Virus record (IMG/VR): IMGVR_UViG_3300044467_000006
Coordinates: 30,361-94,360 of that record
Direction: 5' to 3' (one strand)
DNA: 64,000 nucleotides
Source: a virus
Shown here: in pieces, positions 13,695 to 22,793 of the stretch
How the letters are laid out: every line of letters starts with the position of its first letter
Position numbering within the stretch: the first letter of the stretch is position 1
Notes under the pieces: generated by a model
The model's input: only the letters and a program-made list of their open reading frames with translations
Database searches by the model: none
Told to the model about the DNA's origin: nothing
Program-made: the position numbers and the translations under genes

Positions 13695-15754
13695 TACTCC
13701 ATCCCTCCAACCGGCACTGGCAAAATCATGTGTTCGTAAGAGCCCCTCTGTTTGAGTCCCTCAATGAGTCGCTTCTCGAAAGGTGTTTGCTCTTGAGGAT
13801 CTCTAGACTGCACATGTTTAAGTACGATTTCGGTGGGGACAAGGGGATTGGCAGCAATCGAGAAAGCTGCGAGGCTAGGCGTATATCTATCTGTGCTTGT
13901 AGAGAGTCTCTTGAGTAAGGTATCTGCAACCGAAGGAGCAAGCTCGCTTCTGGTAGCTAGGTTAATAACAACGTGCGGCCAGCGAGTATTACCCGCCCCA
14001 GCCCCCGATTCTGCGAAGTCTGCATTTTCAGCAATCGCTTGCTGAATCGCAACCGGCATGGTGCCAGAGCGATTGACCAAGCCCTCCGCTCCTTCAGCAA
14101 AGTTCGAGAGGCGAATGAGTTGGCGATTGGACAAGTGGGGGTTGAACCTAGCCATCTCGCCTAGCAGTTCGCGGTGCTGGGCCGGTGTGACACCCGGTAG
14201 ATTCTGCTCGCCTTGATGGATGTCCAACAGAGCACCCATGGTCGTATCGTTGATGCGACCTCCACACAGCAGGGAGTGGTATGCGCTCTTGGCCATCGGC
14301 TCGTCAGTATCGTCCTTGAAGTAAGAAGCCAGAGCGCGAAGGTATCGCTCCGAGTTCTGGGAGTTGTTAAATGCGGTAGGAATCTGCGTAGCGGCCTTCT
14401 TGGCTGAGCCTATTTGCAAATCCGACAATCCGAAGCAACGAGCAATAGTCTTCGACGGCATCCAAGTAGCGTGCGTATCCAGCCCCTCGATCAGCGCACG
14501 ATGCAAGGCCATCGAAGGGATCTTCGCACTCTTGGCAATAGAGGGGAGCAGCGTGCCTGCGTGTCCAGCTTGGAGAGAGTAGTCAACCAATTGAGACAGC
14601 ACCTTCTCTGTTGCGCTAGGATGCGCAGCGACCGTAGACACAGCCTTTGTGAGAAACTGGGGGTGGTAGCCTTCTAGGTGCGGGAAGCTCGCCATGGCAT
14701 TCCCTAGGTCTTCTTCATTTAGGTTGGGGTTGCTAAGTGCATCGGCCCATTTGGTATTGGACGGACCCAGCAATGAATGGTAAGTTTGAAGGGCCACCTC
14801 ACGAGGAATGAGCCTATCGGCAATCACTGAATTCTTATCCAATCCCTGTGCAAGAGCGGCTTGTAGAGAAAGAGGGCCGAGCTTACCGAGCCCACTCAAG
14901 GTGATAGCGTGTTCCTTGGTCAGACGCCCCTCCGCAATGCCACGAGCAATGTCGTCGTCCCTAGACAGGTCTGCGTTATGAATGGCGATTTCGCCCGGGA
15001 AAGCACTTTGGAAAATGCTGGGGGTAACGTCGATATCCCGGGCTTGGTAGCGAGAAGCGGAATTGGAGAATAGCCATTCGTTCTCGTGTCCATGATTCCC
15101 TTGCGTTCCGCGAGGAGCCGCAGGAAAGCCGTACCATAGATCCTTAAGAGGCATCCAGACATGATGCTGATAGCCTCCAAAGCCCGTGTCTTCTACGTCT
15201 CCAAAGGATGACAAGGCCATCTCGCCCTTCATCTGGTTACTCCAAAGCCCCCGGGTCATAGCAACGTGGGGCTCGCTATTGATTTTGCGGACATTCAGCC
15301 CAATATCACGAAGAATAGCGCCATGGAGTTCATCCCGGTGGGCTAAGGCTTCGGATACGAGGTTGGAGTTGATGGACAGCCAGTGATTGAGGTGGCGGGC
15401 AGTCACTTGACAATGCTGCTCCCGGGCCGAGCCAGCACCCTGCTCCCTGAAAAACTCCTCGTCCATGGCCGCGCCAGAGCCCGCAGAATCGTAGTGCTCT
15501 AGGTTGTTGACCCGATGGGCGATATACTTGAAAAGAAGGGCTGGAGGGGCATGCGGGGCGTGTTTATAGCCCCTTGCTAGGTCGTGGACGGAAGTTTCCC
15601 CAGTCTGGATCTTGGACACCAACTGCTTGAGGACAGGGCTGTCCGCTCGCTTCCCGCTAAGAACGTCGGCGTGAGGCTCTGCTTGCCCAGCAAAGTCAGA
15701 AAGATAACTGGAAGTTTGCTGGCTAATACGGTCAGCCGTCTGCTTGGAATCCAT
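13694..15754 (-). CDS. ADP-ribosyltransferase-like domain plus helical repeats
   Basis: 686 aa. Residues about 150-245 resemble an R-S-E type ADP-ribosyltransferase: VAMTRGLW (R168), MALSSFGD (S182-183), MPLKDLWYG and HENEWLF (E224-x-E226). The match is by motif only, and the spacing is compact. Residues about 260-670 are alpha-helical repeats with recurring Asn-Pro/Ser turns (LSNPNLNEEDL, SIAANPLVP), like those in the 1867-aa neighbour. A late motif lies 16 nt upstream. A virion-delivered effector or internal protein is inferred. Confidence 0.5.
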   Translation of the reverse strand: MDSKQTADRISQQTSSYLSDFAGQAEPHADVLSGKRADSPVLKQLVSKIQTGETSVHDLARGYKHAPHAPPALLFKYIAHRVNNLEHYDSAGSGAAMDEEFFREQGAGSAREQHCQVTARHLNHWLSINSNLVSEALAHRDELHGAILRDIGLNVRKINSEPHVAMTRGLWSNQMKGEMALSSFGDVEDTGFGGYQHHVWMPLKDLWYGFPAAPRGTQGNHGHENEWLFSNSASRYQARDIDVTPSIFQSAFPGEIAIHNADLSRDDDIARGIAEGRLTKEHAITLSGLGKLGPLSLQAALAQGLDKNSVIADRLIPREVALQTYHSLLGPSNTKWADALSNPNLNEEDLGNAMASFPHLEGYHPQFLTKAVSTVAAHPSATEKVLSQLVDYSLQAGHAGTLLPSIAKSAKIPSMALHRALIEGLDTHATWMPSKTIARCFGLSDLQIGSAKKAATQIPTAFNNSQNSERYLRALASYFKDDTDEPMAKSAYHSLLCGGRINDTTMGALLDIHQGEQNLPGVTPAQHRELLGEMARFNPHLSNRQLIRLSNFAEGAEGLVNRSGTMPVAIQQAIAENADFAESGAGAGNTRWPHVVINLATRSELAPSVADTLLKRLSTSTDRYTPSLAAFSIAANPLVPTEIVLKHVQSRDPQEQTPFEKRLIEGLKQRGSYEHMILPVPVGGME

Positions 15755-15770
15755 TGAAGTCCCTCTTGCC

Positions 15771-15778
15771 TAAGATTG
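15771..15778 (-). promoter_or_regulatory. Late-type promoter motif CAATCTTA
   Basis: Minus strand CCACAATCTTAGGCAAGAGG, with 16 nt between the octamer and the ATG at 15754. It lies in the 29-nt gap after the small gene S1. Confidence 0.6.
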
Positions 15779-15783
15779 TGGCC

Positions 15784-16068
15784 CTATGGCTTCTTCCAGA
15801 AGTGAGTAACTTCAAGCTCCCCTCCACGGGGGTCAGAGGAGGAGATCGTTTCCTTATGAACGCGAGGTACAGCCGTAAAACCCTTGACAACTACCTCTAA
15901 GCCATAAACCCGGGACAGTTCGTCTAGAATAGAGTCTAAGTCGCCAGAGGGAACGTGAAAGAATAGTGGCTTAAATTCGAGGCGAAGCTTGTTCTCGACT
16001 TCGGCGGCCTCTCCTTCAATCTTCGTGACTTCGCCTTCTCGAAAGTAGTTGATGACCGTGATTTCCAT
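15784..16068 (-). CDS. Small partner-type protein S1, 94 aa
   Basis: MEITVINYFREGEVTKIEGE, then VENKLRLEFKP and SGDLDSILDELSRVYGLEVV. Homologous to S2 (12332-12544), with about 25 extra C-terminal residues. Begins 1 nt after the kinase K1 stop codon. Acidic, alpha/beta. Function unknown; see the duplicated kinase/small-protein module. Confidence 0.7.
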   Translation of the reverse strand: MEITVINYFREGEVTKIEGEAAEVENKLRLEFKPLFFHVPSGDLDSILDELSRVYGLEVVVKGFTAVPRVHKETISSSDPRGGELEVTHFWKKP

Positions 16069-16069
16069 A

Positions 16070-17188
16070 CTACTCCTCCAAGGTCCGCATAGGGACCGAA
16101 GCTCTCGACCATTGAGCTTTGTGTGAGCCGTTTTGGATGTTGTCGTTCATGCCTTCGACGTACGCCTTACACCCCAATGAATCCGAATCTGACATGACCC
16201 GGTCCAGAACCGCCGCTCTATCAGCGAAGGACTTAATCAAGTGGCAAGCCAAAGGAGCGTGCTTGATCCCGGCAACATGAGTATGAAACTCTCGGCTGAT
16301 AGCGGGCTTGTTGTCTACCCACCACTTGGCCACTGTCGGCATTGACTCTCCAAGACAATTTTGGAGCCTGAAGAGCTTGTATCCCGGAGCTTGGACGTAA
16401 TCAAAAAGGTGGTCTACGCCATTGTCTCGCTCGGCAAAACGGTTGGGCGACATGTACTGCATCGAACGACCGTTGTCGATAGCGAGCAGCCCCTGCGCCA
16501 CCGCTGGAGTGCCCGGGATGTTAGCAGGAGCAAGATTAACCATGAGGTTTCTGCCGCTACGGTCTTGGTGGTTCAGTAGGAAGTCCAGAGTAGCAAGTTT
16601 AAGCGCGTTGGTTTTGACATACGACGGCATTTGTACAACGCCATGATGGGAATGCCAACTCCAAGGCTCCGTTTTTGCTCCATCGAGCAACTCGGGGTCC
16701 ATAGAACAAGACGGGTAGTGATCCTCATGTAATTCTACTGCCAGCAACGGAAGCCCCTTGTCGTTGGGATACTGGAAAGTGTGGACATTCATGGCATTCG
16801 GTCCCAGTCCGCTCTTGTGAAGGATGCCGTGCCAAGCCATTTCAGCCCAACCAGATAGCGGCAGTTTCCCTTGATGCCAACCACGTAGATACTCATAGTA
16901 GGGTTTAACCATGAAGAGCGAACTAGGCATAACGCGGCCTTCCTCGTCCCTAGCCCCGCCCACCCGGAAATGCTGTTTTTCTGTTGCGCCACTACCATAC
17001 ATGTCACTTAACGACTTTAGGACGTTGTGAGTAGGGTTGCTGAGAAACTTAGATCGGAACAAGGTCATAGAATCTTGTGCCGACGGGTCAACGAATTGAG
17101 GAGAAGCGTGGAAGTCGGGATCCACCAAAAGCCTGCCGCCCTCGTGATCGCTAGCGTCCAACAGCTTCATTAGCCCTGCATTTGGCAT
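16070..17188 (-). CDS. Kinase-like protein K1
   Basis: 372 aa. Motifs in order: LFMVKPYYE (K95), LSGWAEMAWH (E116), LKLATLDFLLNHQDRSGRNL (D209, N214), LLAIDNGRSMQY (D238). The usual His of the DRH motif is Ser here, and IDHG has become IDNG, while the Asp and Asn residues expected to bind Mg-ATP remain. Paralog of K2, with the small gene S1 directly downstream. Substrate unknown; localisation in the virion is inferred from the gene cluster. Confidence 0.75.
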   Translation of the reverse strand: MPNAGLMKLLDASDHEGGRLLVDPDFHASPQFVDPSAQDSMTLFRSKFLSNPTHNVLKSLSDMYGSGATEKQHFRVGGARDEEGRVMPSSLFMVKPYYEYLRGWHQGKLPLSGWAEMAWHGILHKSGLGPNAMNVHTFQYPNDKGLPLLAVELHEDHYPSCSMDPELLDGAKTEPWSWHSHHGVVQMPSYVKTNALKLATLDFLLNHQDRSGRNLMVNLAPANIPGTPAVAQGLLAIDNGRSMQYMSPNRFAERDNGVDHLFDYVQAPGYKLFRLQNCLGESMPTVAKWWVDNKPAISREFHTHVAGIKHAPLACHLIKSFADRAAVLDRVMSDSDSLGCKAYVEGMNDNIQNGSHKAQWSRASVPMRTLEE

Positions 17189-17189
17189 G

Positions 17190-20100
17190 TTAGCTCCGAT
17201 TTACAGCAACGTCGTATCCGCCCCACTTGCCGTCGATGGGCGCGTTCGGGGCAGACTCCCATGCCGCTTCAGTTGGATATTTGGCCGATGGATAGTTGGG
17301 AGTTGCTTCGTAGTTAAGGTTGTGCTTGACTGCCAATTTGTTCCACAAGCCATGAGCCAGCGAGGAATGAATCAACCCTCGTAGGTGCGTAGCTCCCCAA
17401 TGCTTGGTGGCACTTGCCATTAGGCTCTCGTACATGGGAGTCCCCAGCCCCTTGCCGGTGTGTTCGTCGTTGATGTTGGCAAGGTCGATCTGGGCATACT
17501 TACGAGTCTCGTTGTTCCTGATAACTGGAGTATCATCCACGAACAACGACGCTCCACCGACGATGCGATCCCGATGGTAGACGTTTGCGATAGTTGAAGG
17601 ACCGAACGTTCCGTTGCTCGCGTGTAAGGTCATCCTGTATCCAGCGTTGCGGTGCTCTGGCGTCAAGTAGTGGGTTGCGTCGTAAATGCGTTCGCCACCC
17701 TGAACTCTAGGATTTTCAAGTGGGGGTAGCGTCGCAATCGACTTGGCTAGCTCTTCGTAGGTCGGCAGTTCTTCAAACTTGCGGACAATAGAGGTGTGGA
17801 CCTGCTTGCCCACCAAATCTCCGCCGTAACCGCCGCTGTCGTTTTCTTCGGCATGCGGATCGGTTCCAGAGAAATACCTGTCATCATCCATGTCATAGCC
17901 CATCTTAGCCGGAATCGCGGTATACGTAGTCGGCAGCCAGCCCGGGGGTTCGGCGGGATCGAGATCGCGGAGTTTGGCAGCCGCATCGTGCCCGGTGATT
18001 CGCACTTTGATGTTCGGGCCATGCTGCTGACGAAGGTGCTCGTGGAATGCCTCTAGAATAGCCTCGTGAGGGTCTACGTTTTTGCCGAAAGCAATCTCGT
18101 TAATCTTGTCAAGATGATCCGACGGCATATTGGAGAGAGTCTCTAAACTGCTCGCCTTCCAGAAGTAAAACATCTGTGGAGGATTCACCCTTCCGTTCGT
18201 GATTTTTGCCTGTTCAAGCGCATGCTTGTAGTTGGCGGTAGCACCATGCCAAGAGAGGCCGGCCTTGTCCTGCGGACGGAAGTCTGACTGAATCTCAGAA
18301 ATAAAGACCTTCCCATTACTATCTACAGGACGATAACGGACCCACCCGAGAGTGTGGTTGTCGAGAGGGTGGATGTCCTTCTTACCGCGAATAAGCTTCT
18401 TGAAGGTTGCCCAGACGCCAGATGCCTTCATCTGCTTGACGTGCTCGTCGGTTAGGTTGACTTGGAAGACGCTGTCTGCATCGCGCCTAACATGCTGCTG
18501 AGCCCCACCGTATTTTGCAGACCCGACATTGAACTCCTTGACAGGCAAGGAATCGATATACTTCTGGACACTTTCGGTCGAAACGAAATCGGACTTCTTC
18601 TTGACCGGGCCTGTCGGACGATTCTTTGGAGGAATCTTTGCGATCTCCTCGGGGGTCATATCCCTCATTTCGCGGGCACGGTCATAATTGAGTTGCTTGG
18701 GAAGCTCGTTAACGTGAGCCCTCCCTCCACCGGCAGTATCAATAAGGTCGCGGACCTTACGCCAAATGGCACTGCCGAATCGAACGACAACGTGAGGAGA
18801 CTTCGCTCGATAATGCGCGTTAGGGGACGACTCCTTCATAAGTTCCCCGATGGCCTTACCTAAAGAAACAGCGGTGTGTTCGGTTAGCCACTGAGGATCG
18901 AGCCCGTAATATTGCAAGAGTTGATCTTGCTGAGCCATCTTACTATGAAGGTCTTTAACCCATGCCTCTGGAGCATGCGGAGATTCTGCCAGATAATTGT
19001 AGAATGCGTGAGCTTTCTGTTGCGCGGTATTCCTTGCTCCTTGCCAGTGCTCGTCTTCTCCCCAGTTACCTTCTGGCATAACAGCGCGGGCCTTTTCGAT
19101 CATCTTGTTGACCGTGCTCTCGGGAAGATTGGAACCTCTCAGCAGTTCTCTATAAAAGACACTGTCGAACGGCCCGCGATCAATAGCGTCATCTCTCCAA
19201 GCTGGGTTTGCCTTGGGGTTGTTTAAGAAGCTTAAGGTCTCTAATTCGGAATCATTGCCAGCAGCAAGGTGCTTGTTCCAAATAGTCTCCAACACATTCT
19301 CGGGGATATGTTTGCTTGTAACAGCCTCGGCGGTGGCTTGTGTGACAGGCGATACTTCAAAATGCCCATCGTTTAGCATCTTATTCCAATGTTCGGGCGC
19401 CAATTTGCTACCGTAGGATTGCAGGAGGTGACGTAATGCCTCGTCGTGCTGGCCTTTGCTCCAAGGGACATTGCCTTGAGAAGCAACTTGGTAAATTGTA
19501 TACCCATTGTCATCGTATTGGTAATGACCTTCATTGTCTAAAGCTGGATTTCGGTTGAACACTATCGGCTTCATATCCAAAATGGCCGAAGCATGCTCCG
19601 AAGTAAAGTTAGGGTGCTCCATCAAAGGAAAGACGGAAGCAACCTGCTTTGCAGTAGACATCAAGTGACTAATGTGGGCAGGTGTCAAAGCCGGGGAACG
19701 GGCTAGATTGTTCTGGACGCCTGCCTTGAATTGGGGAAGGCTCTCTTCGCCCCAGTCGCTATCTCGGCGGAATCCTTCTGGATTGCCGGATGGCGAGGCG
19801 GATGTGAACTCGGGGCGGGAAAGAACGTAATCAATCCATTCCGGCTTGGCGTCAGAGCGATTGAGAATGCTATCAATGATTGAGTGACGCTTGGAATTTC
19901 CCAAGAGCTTGACCGCATTTCCGTGATCAACACTCCGAACGAACTCCACGATCGCGCCAACGTCCGGGTCTTGCGGCGGTCGTTGTAAAAGGTAATCAGT
20001 CAGTCGGTCGTCTACGCTCTTATCCTTTAGCCCAAGGGCATCTCTCCAATAAAATGGATCGCTTTCCGTTCTGTCATTGTATCGGTCTATGTTTCCCCAC

Positions 20101-22793
20101 GGAAAGCGCGGATGGTTCAACCCGAAGACCGCGTTTGCTTGGTGCTCGGGCAGGGCGTAATTCACACACTGAGCGTGCTTGTCTAGCAATGCATGGAAAG
20201 CCTGTGTAGTCACCTTACCCTTAAGAATGTCGAACAAGCTTAGGTTGAGAAAAGGGTAGGCAAAAGGATTAGATGTATGCACAGCGTGGGGGCTGTCATA
20301 TTCGTTACGCAAAATACCGTTTTCGTCCAATCTCCAATAACTATACTGATTGCGCTCGCGCGGAGTAAACGCAGACGCCAGTGCGTCCTGATGGGCCTCC
20401 GCAAAAATTTTCTGACGCTCATCTACGTTCCCCATCGCGTTGCTTAGCGCAAAATCTGCAATGCTGGGGGTGAGCTTATTAGCATCCGCTAGAGATTGAA
20501 GGAACTCTTGACTAGGAGAATCTAAGTAGAACTGCATTGCTAGATCGTCATCAAAAAATCTAGAGTTGACGATGTCGTCGTGGCTAAGATCATCTCGAAG
20601 ATCCTTCGCAAGACCCAACCAATGTTCTTTGGTAATGAGAGGGTGATTGAATAGGGTCTTGGACAGTTCGCGGCGGACGAAGGGGTGCTTGGTGGTCTTG
20701 CCTGCCGCCACATGCTCTAGAAGGGCTGTAAACTTGGCAGCCGGGAAGCCCGGAGCGTGAGCCAGCATGGCCAGATACAAGCCCTTCTTGATATTGCCCC
20801 TGAAGGCAGCAGCCGGAACTCCCCCTTCGATCATCTTCTTTACATCACCCAACACCCCTTGTAGTTCTCTGGTGAGATAGCGAGAAGAGGCGGTGTGCTC
20901 GGAAGAGAATTTTTCTAGAGAACCTACTAGATCCTTGGCGTAAGCCAAAACATTGAGTTTTGCTTTGTCAGACAAAGGAACTTCTGGAGTTACTTTGCTC
21001 AGGGCTATCTTTAAAAAACCAGAACGCAAGCTCCCTCTTTCACGAGATTTAAGATAGAAATCGGCGTCCTCAAGCATCGACGGAGCGATCTCGTCTGGAC
21101 GCTCTGTAAACCAACTCATCTTAAGCGAAGGCAGTCTCTGAAGAATATCCTTGCGGGCTGAGCCAACGGCAGTGTCAGCGAAGGAGGAGTGGGCTTGAAT
21201 AGCTTGAGAGAGATTGTCGATCCCGTTGGTGAACCACTGCGTATTTGCCCAAGCGGGCAATGCATCGGGACCTACTCTCGCAATAGAACTTAAAACTCCC
21301 TCGCGCTCCGGGAAAAACATGGGGTCCTCACGCCCCGCTTCATCAGTGAAGGCGGCGTCGAGGATTCCGGGCGTCATCTTAGGATGATTTAAGATACCGG
21401 CATATTGGTGACGGAGGGGTTGCCGGGGGTTGGCTATCAACGCGCGGAGATGTTTGCCCCCGAATCCGGGCAAGTCCATGATGTCCGAAATGTAGCTCCA
21501 ACCCGCTCCGTAAGGAAGCGTTCGAATTGCATCCATGACAGGATCGGTGCCCTCTTCCTCCTCCTTCGCTAGTGGAATACCGATTTCTCCATCAAGTCTG
21601 GCGAATTCGTGAAGCTTAAGAGCATAGCTCGACATAGCGTCATCGAAACTGCCGGGATGCCTAGCGCTAGGATTGGGAGACCTTGGCCGTGGCTCTTGTG
21701 CCCAACTCAAGCCGTACTTGTCGGCAATGCTCTTGTGGACAGCGTCAGCGGATAGGCTATGGTTCCCGCCAGTAAGTAGTTGGGCGTCATGGTTGTTCTT
21801 ACCGTGCGCGATAAGAGCTTCGTAGGCAGCCTGCCCCAGAGCTTGCCCTCTGTGAGCCTTATCTGTACGGGCAAAATTGATGTCGATTGAACGGTCGTGC
21901 TCGTTGAAGAGAGCTTCGACCTTGCTAAGAAACTTGTGTGAAGTCCCGTCGGGCTTGTGCTGATGCACCCAAGCCGCCATGAGGGAAGGAGTCTCATCGT
22001 AACGACGGTGAGTGGTACGCACTTCAAGTTGATAGCCAGCTTCGCGCTGCTCGGGAGTCAAGAGGTGGCCGTAGTCGAAGAAGCGGACGTGATTCCGCTC
22101 TGCACTCTGAGTCTGCGGACCCACAGGGATAGTTTCTAGTCCTTCGCTCTTGCCAAGGCGATACGTATATGGACCGTAGCGGTCATCTATAGATTCGGGC
22201 TCTTGCTGTTCAGTTCCCCATGACTCTGGCGAATACTGCTTGCCTCCAAAGCCGCCCATTTCGGCAGCATCGGGCTCCACCAAACTCTGATTTTCGAGCA
22301 GGTTGGGCATTGCTTCGTAACTGAGGTTGTGCTTGTCGGCTAGGTATTGGTGAGCTTTGTGCGCATAAGTAGAATGAGCGCCCCCAACAACGTGGGTTGC
22401 TCCAAGAGCATTCCTAGCGTGAGACATGACCGCTTCGTAGAGCTTGCGCCCGAAGTACAAACGCTTGCCGTTGTGCTCGCGCGGGGCACCTCGGACTTCT
22501 GATTGAGCAATACGTAGAAACTTACGCCCGTCCTTCTCGGCGGGAAATACATCGCTCTCAACATAACCCAGACGCTCGCCCCCTTGGTCATACAAAGATG
22601 CGATAAGCCATCCAGCCTTGTCTTCAGGCTTTTCGCCAATAGTTGGCTGCCAGCGGACGTTGATATAGGCCCCCGGGACAGCTTCGTGATGAATGGGGTC
22701 CAAAATGTGGGTGTAGTCATGGATACCCTTCCCCCTTTGCGGAGCTTCGGGTCCAACTGGGATATTGGCGAGCGTTTTATGAAGTGGGAACAT
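17190..22793 (-). CDS. Giant polyvalent protein: three GNAT-like domains, helical repeats, EIQSD domain
   Basis: 1867 aa, the largest protein here. GNAT-like units lie near residues 40-160, 250-365 and 1690-1830; each follows a DYTHIL/DYGHLLTPEQ/DATHYLTPEH lead-in and contains KRLYFGRKLYE, GQALGQAAYEA or GKGLGTPMYES with a downstream HS-A-H helix. Between them run about 900 residues of alpha-helical repeats with NHPxxT turns (LNHPKMTPGIL, LMEHPNFTSEHAS). Residues about 1375-1640 carry the domain shared with the 650-aa protein (GWVRYRPVDSNG, ISEIQSDF). An LGKSE tag lies near 215. Overlaps the next upstream gene by one base. Probably an injected internal virion polyprotein; the acetyl acceptor is unknown. 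Confidence 0.7.
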   Translation of the reverse strand: MFPLHKTLANIPVGPEAPQRGKGIHDYTHILDPIHHEAVPGAYINVRWQPTIGEKPEDKAGWLIASLYDQGGERLGYVESDVFPAEKDGRKFLRIAQSEVRGAPREHNGKRLYFGRKLYEAVMSHARNALGATHVVGGAHSTYAHKAHQYLADKHNLSYEAMPNLLENQSLVEPDAAEMGGFGGKQYSPESWGTEQQEPESIDDRYGPYTYRLGKSEGLETIPVGPQTQSAERNHVRFFDYGHLLTPEQREAGYQLEVRTTHRRYDETPSLMAAWVHQHKPDGTSHKFLSKVEALFNEHDRSIDINFARTDKAHRGQALGQAAYEALIAHGKNNHDAQLLTGGNHSLSADAVHKSIADKYGLSWAQEPRPRSPNPSARHPGSFDDAMSSYALKLHEFARLDGEIGIPLAKEEEEGTDPVMDAIRTLPYGAGWSYISDIMDLPGFGGKHLRALIANPRQPLRHQYAGILNHPKMTPGILDAAFTDEAGREDPMFFPEREGVLSSIARVGPDALPAWANTQWFTNGIDNLSQAIQAHSSFADTAVGSARKDILQRLPSLKMSWFTERPDEIAPSMLEDADFYLKSRERGSLRSGFLKIALSKVTPEVPLSDKAKLNVLAYAKDLVGSLEKFSSEHTASSRYLTRELQGVLGDVKKMIEGGVPAAAFRGNIKKGLYLAMLAHAPGFPAAKFTALLEHVAAGKTTKHPFVRRELSKTLFNHPLITKEHWLGLAKDLRDDLSHDDIVNSRFFDDDLAMQFYLDSPSQEFLQSLADANKLTPSIADFALSNAMGNVDERQKIFAEAHQDALASAFTPRERNQYSYWRLDENGILRNEYDSPHAVHTSNPFAYPFLNLSLFDILKGKVTTQAFHALLDKHAQCVNYALPEHQANAVFGLNHPRFPWGNIDRYNDRTESDPFYWRDALGLKDKSVDDRLTDYLLQRPPQDPDVGAIVEFVRSVDHGNAVKLLGNSKRHSIIDSILNRSDAKPEWIDYVLSRPEFTSASPSGNPEGFRRDSDWGEESLPQFKAGVQNNLARSPALTPAHISHLMSTAKQVASVFPLMEHPNFTSEHASAILDMKPIVFNRNPALDNEGHYQYDDNGYTIYQVASQGNVPWSKGQHDEALRHLLQSYGSKLAPEHWNKMLNDGHFEVSPVTQATAEAVTSKHIPENVLETIWNKHLAAGNDSELETLSFLNNPKANPAWRDDAIDRGPFDSVFYRELLRGSNLPESTVNKMIEKARAVMPEGNWGEDEHWQGARNTAQQKAHAFYNYLAESPHAPEAWVKDLHSKMAQQDQLLQYYGLDPQWLTEHTAVSLGKAIGELMKESSPNAHYRAKSPHVVVRFGSAIWRKVRDLIDTAGGGRAHVNELPKQLNYDRAREMRDMTPEEIAKIPPKNRPTGPVKKKSDFVSTESVQKYIDSLPVKEFNVGSAKYGGAQQHVRRDADSVFQVNLTDEHVKQMKASGVWATFKKLIRGKKDIHPLDNHTLGWVRYRPVDSNGKVFISEIQSDFRPQDKAGLSWHGATANYKHALEQAKITNGRVNPPQMFYFWKASSLETLSNMPSDHLDKINEIAFGKNVDPHEAILEAFHEHLRQQHGPNIKVRITGHDAAAKLRDLDPAEPPGWLPTTYTAIPAKMGYDMDDDRYFSGTDPHAEENDSGGYGGDLVGKQVHTSIVRKFEELPTYEELAKSIATLPPLENPRVQGGERIYDATHYLTPEHRNAGYRMTLHASNGTFGPSTIANVYHRDRIVGGASLFVDDTPVIRNNETRKYAQIDLANINDEHTGKGLGTPMYESLMASATKHWGATHLRGLIHSSLAHGLWNKLAVKHNLNYEATPNYPSAKYPTEAAWESAPNAPIDGKWGGYDVAVNRS

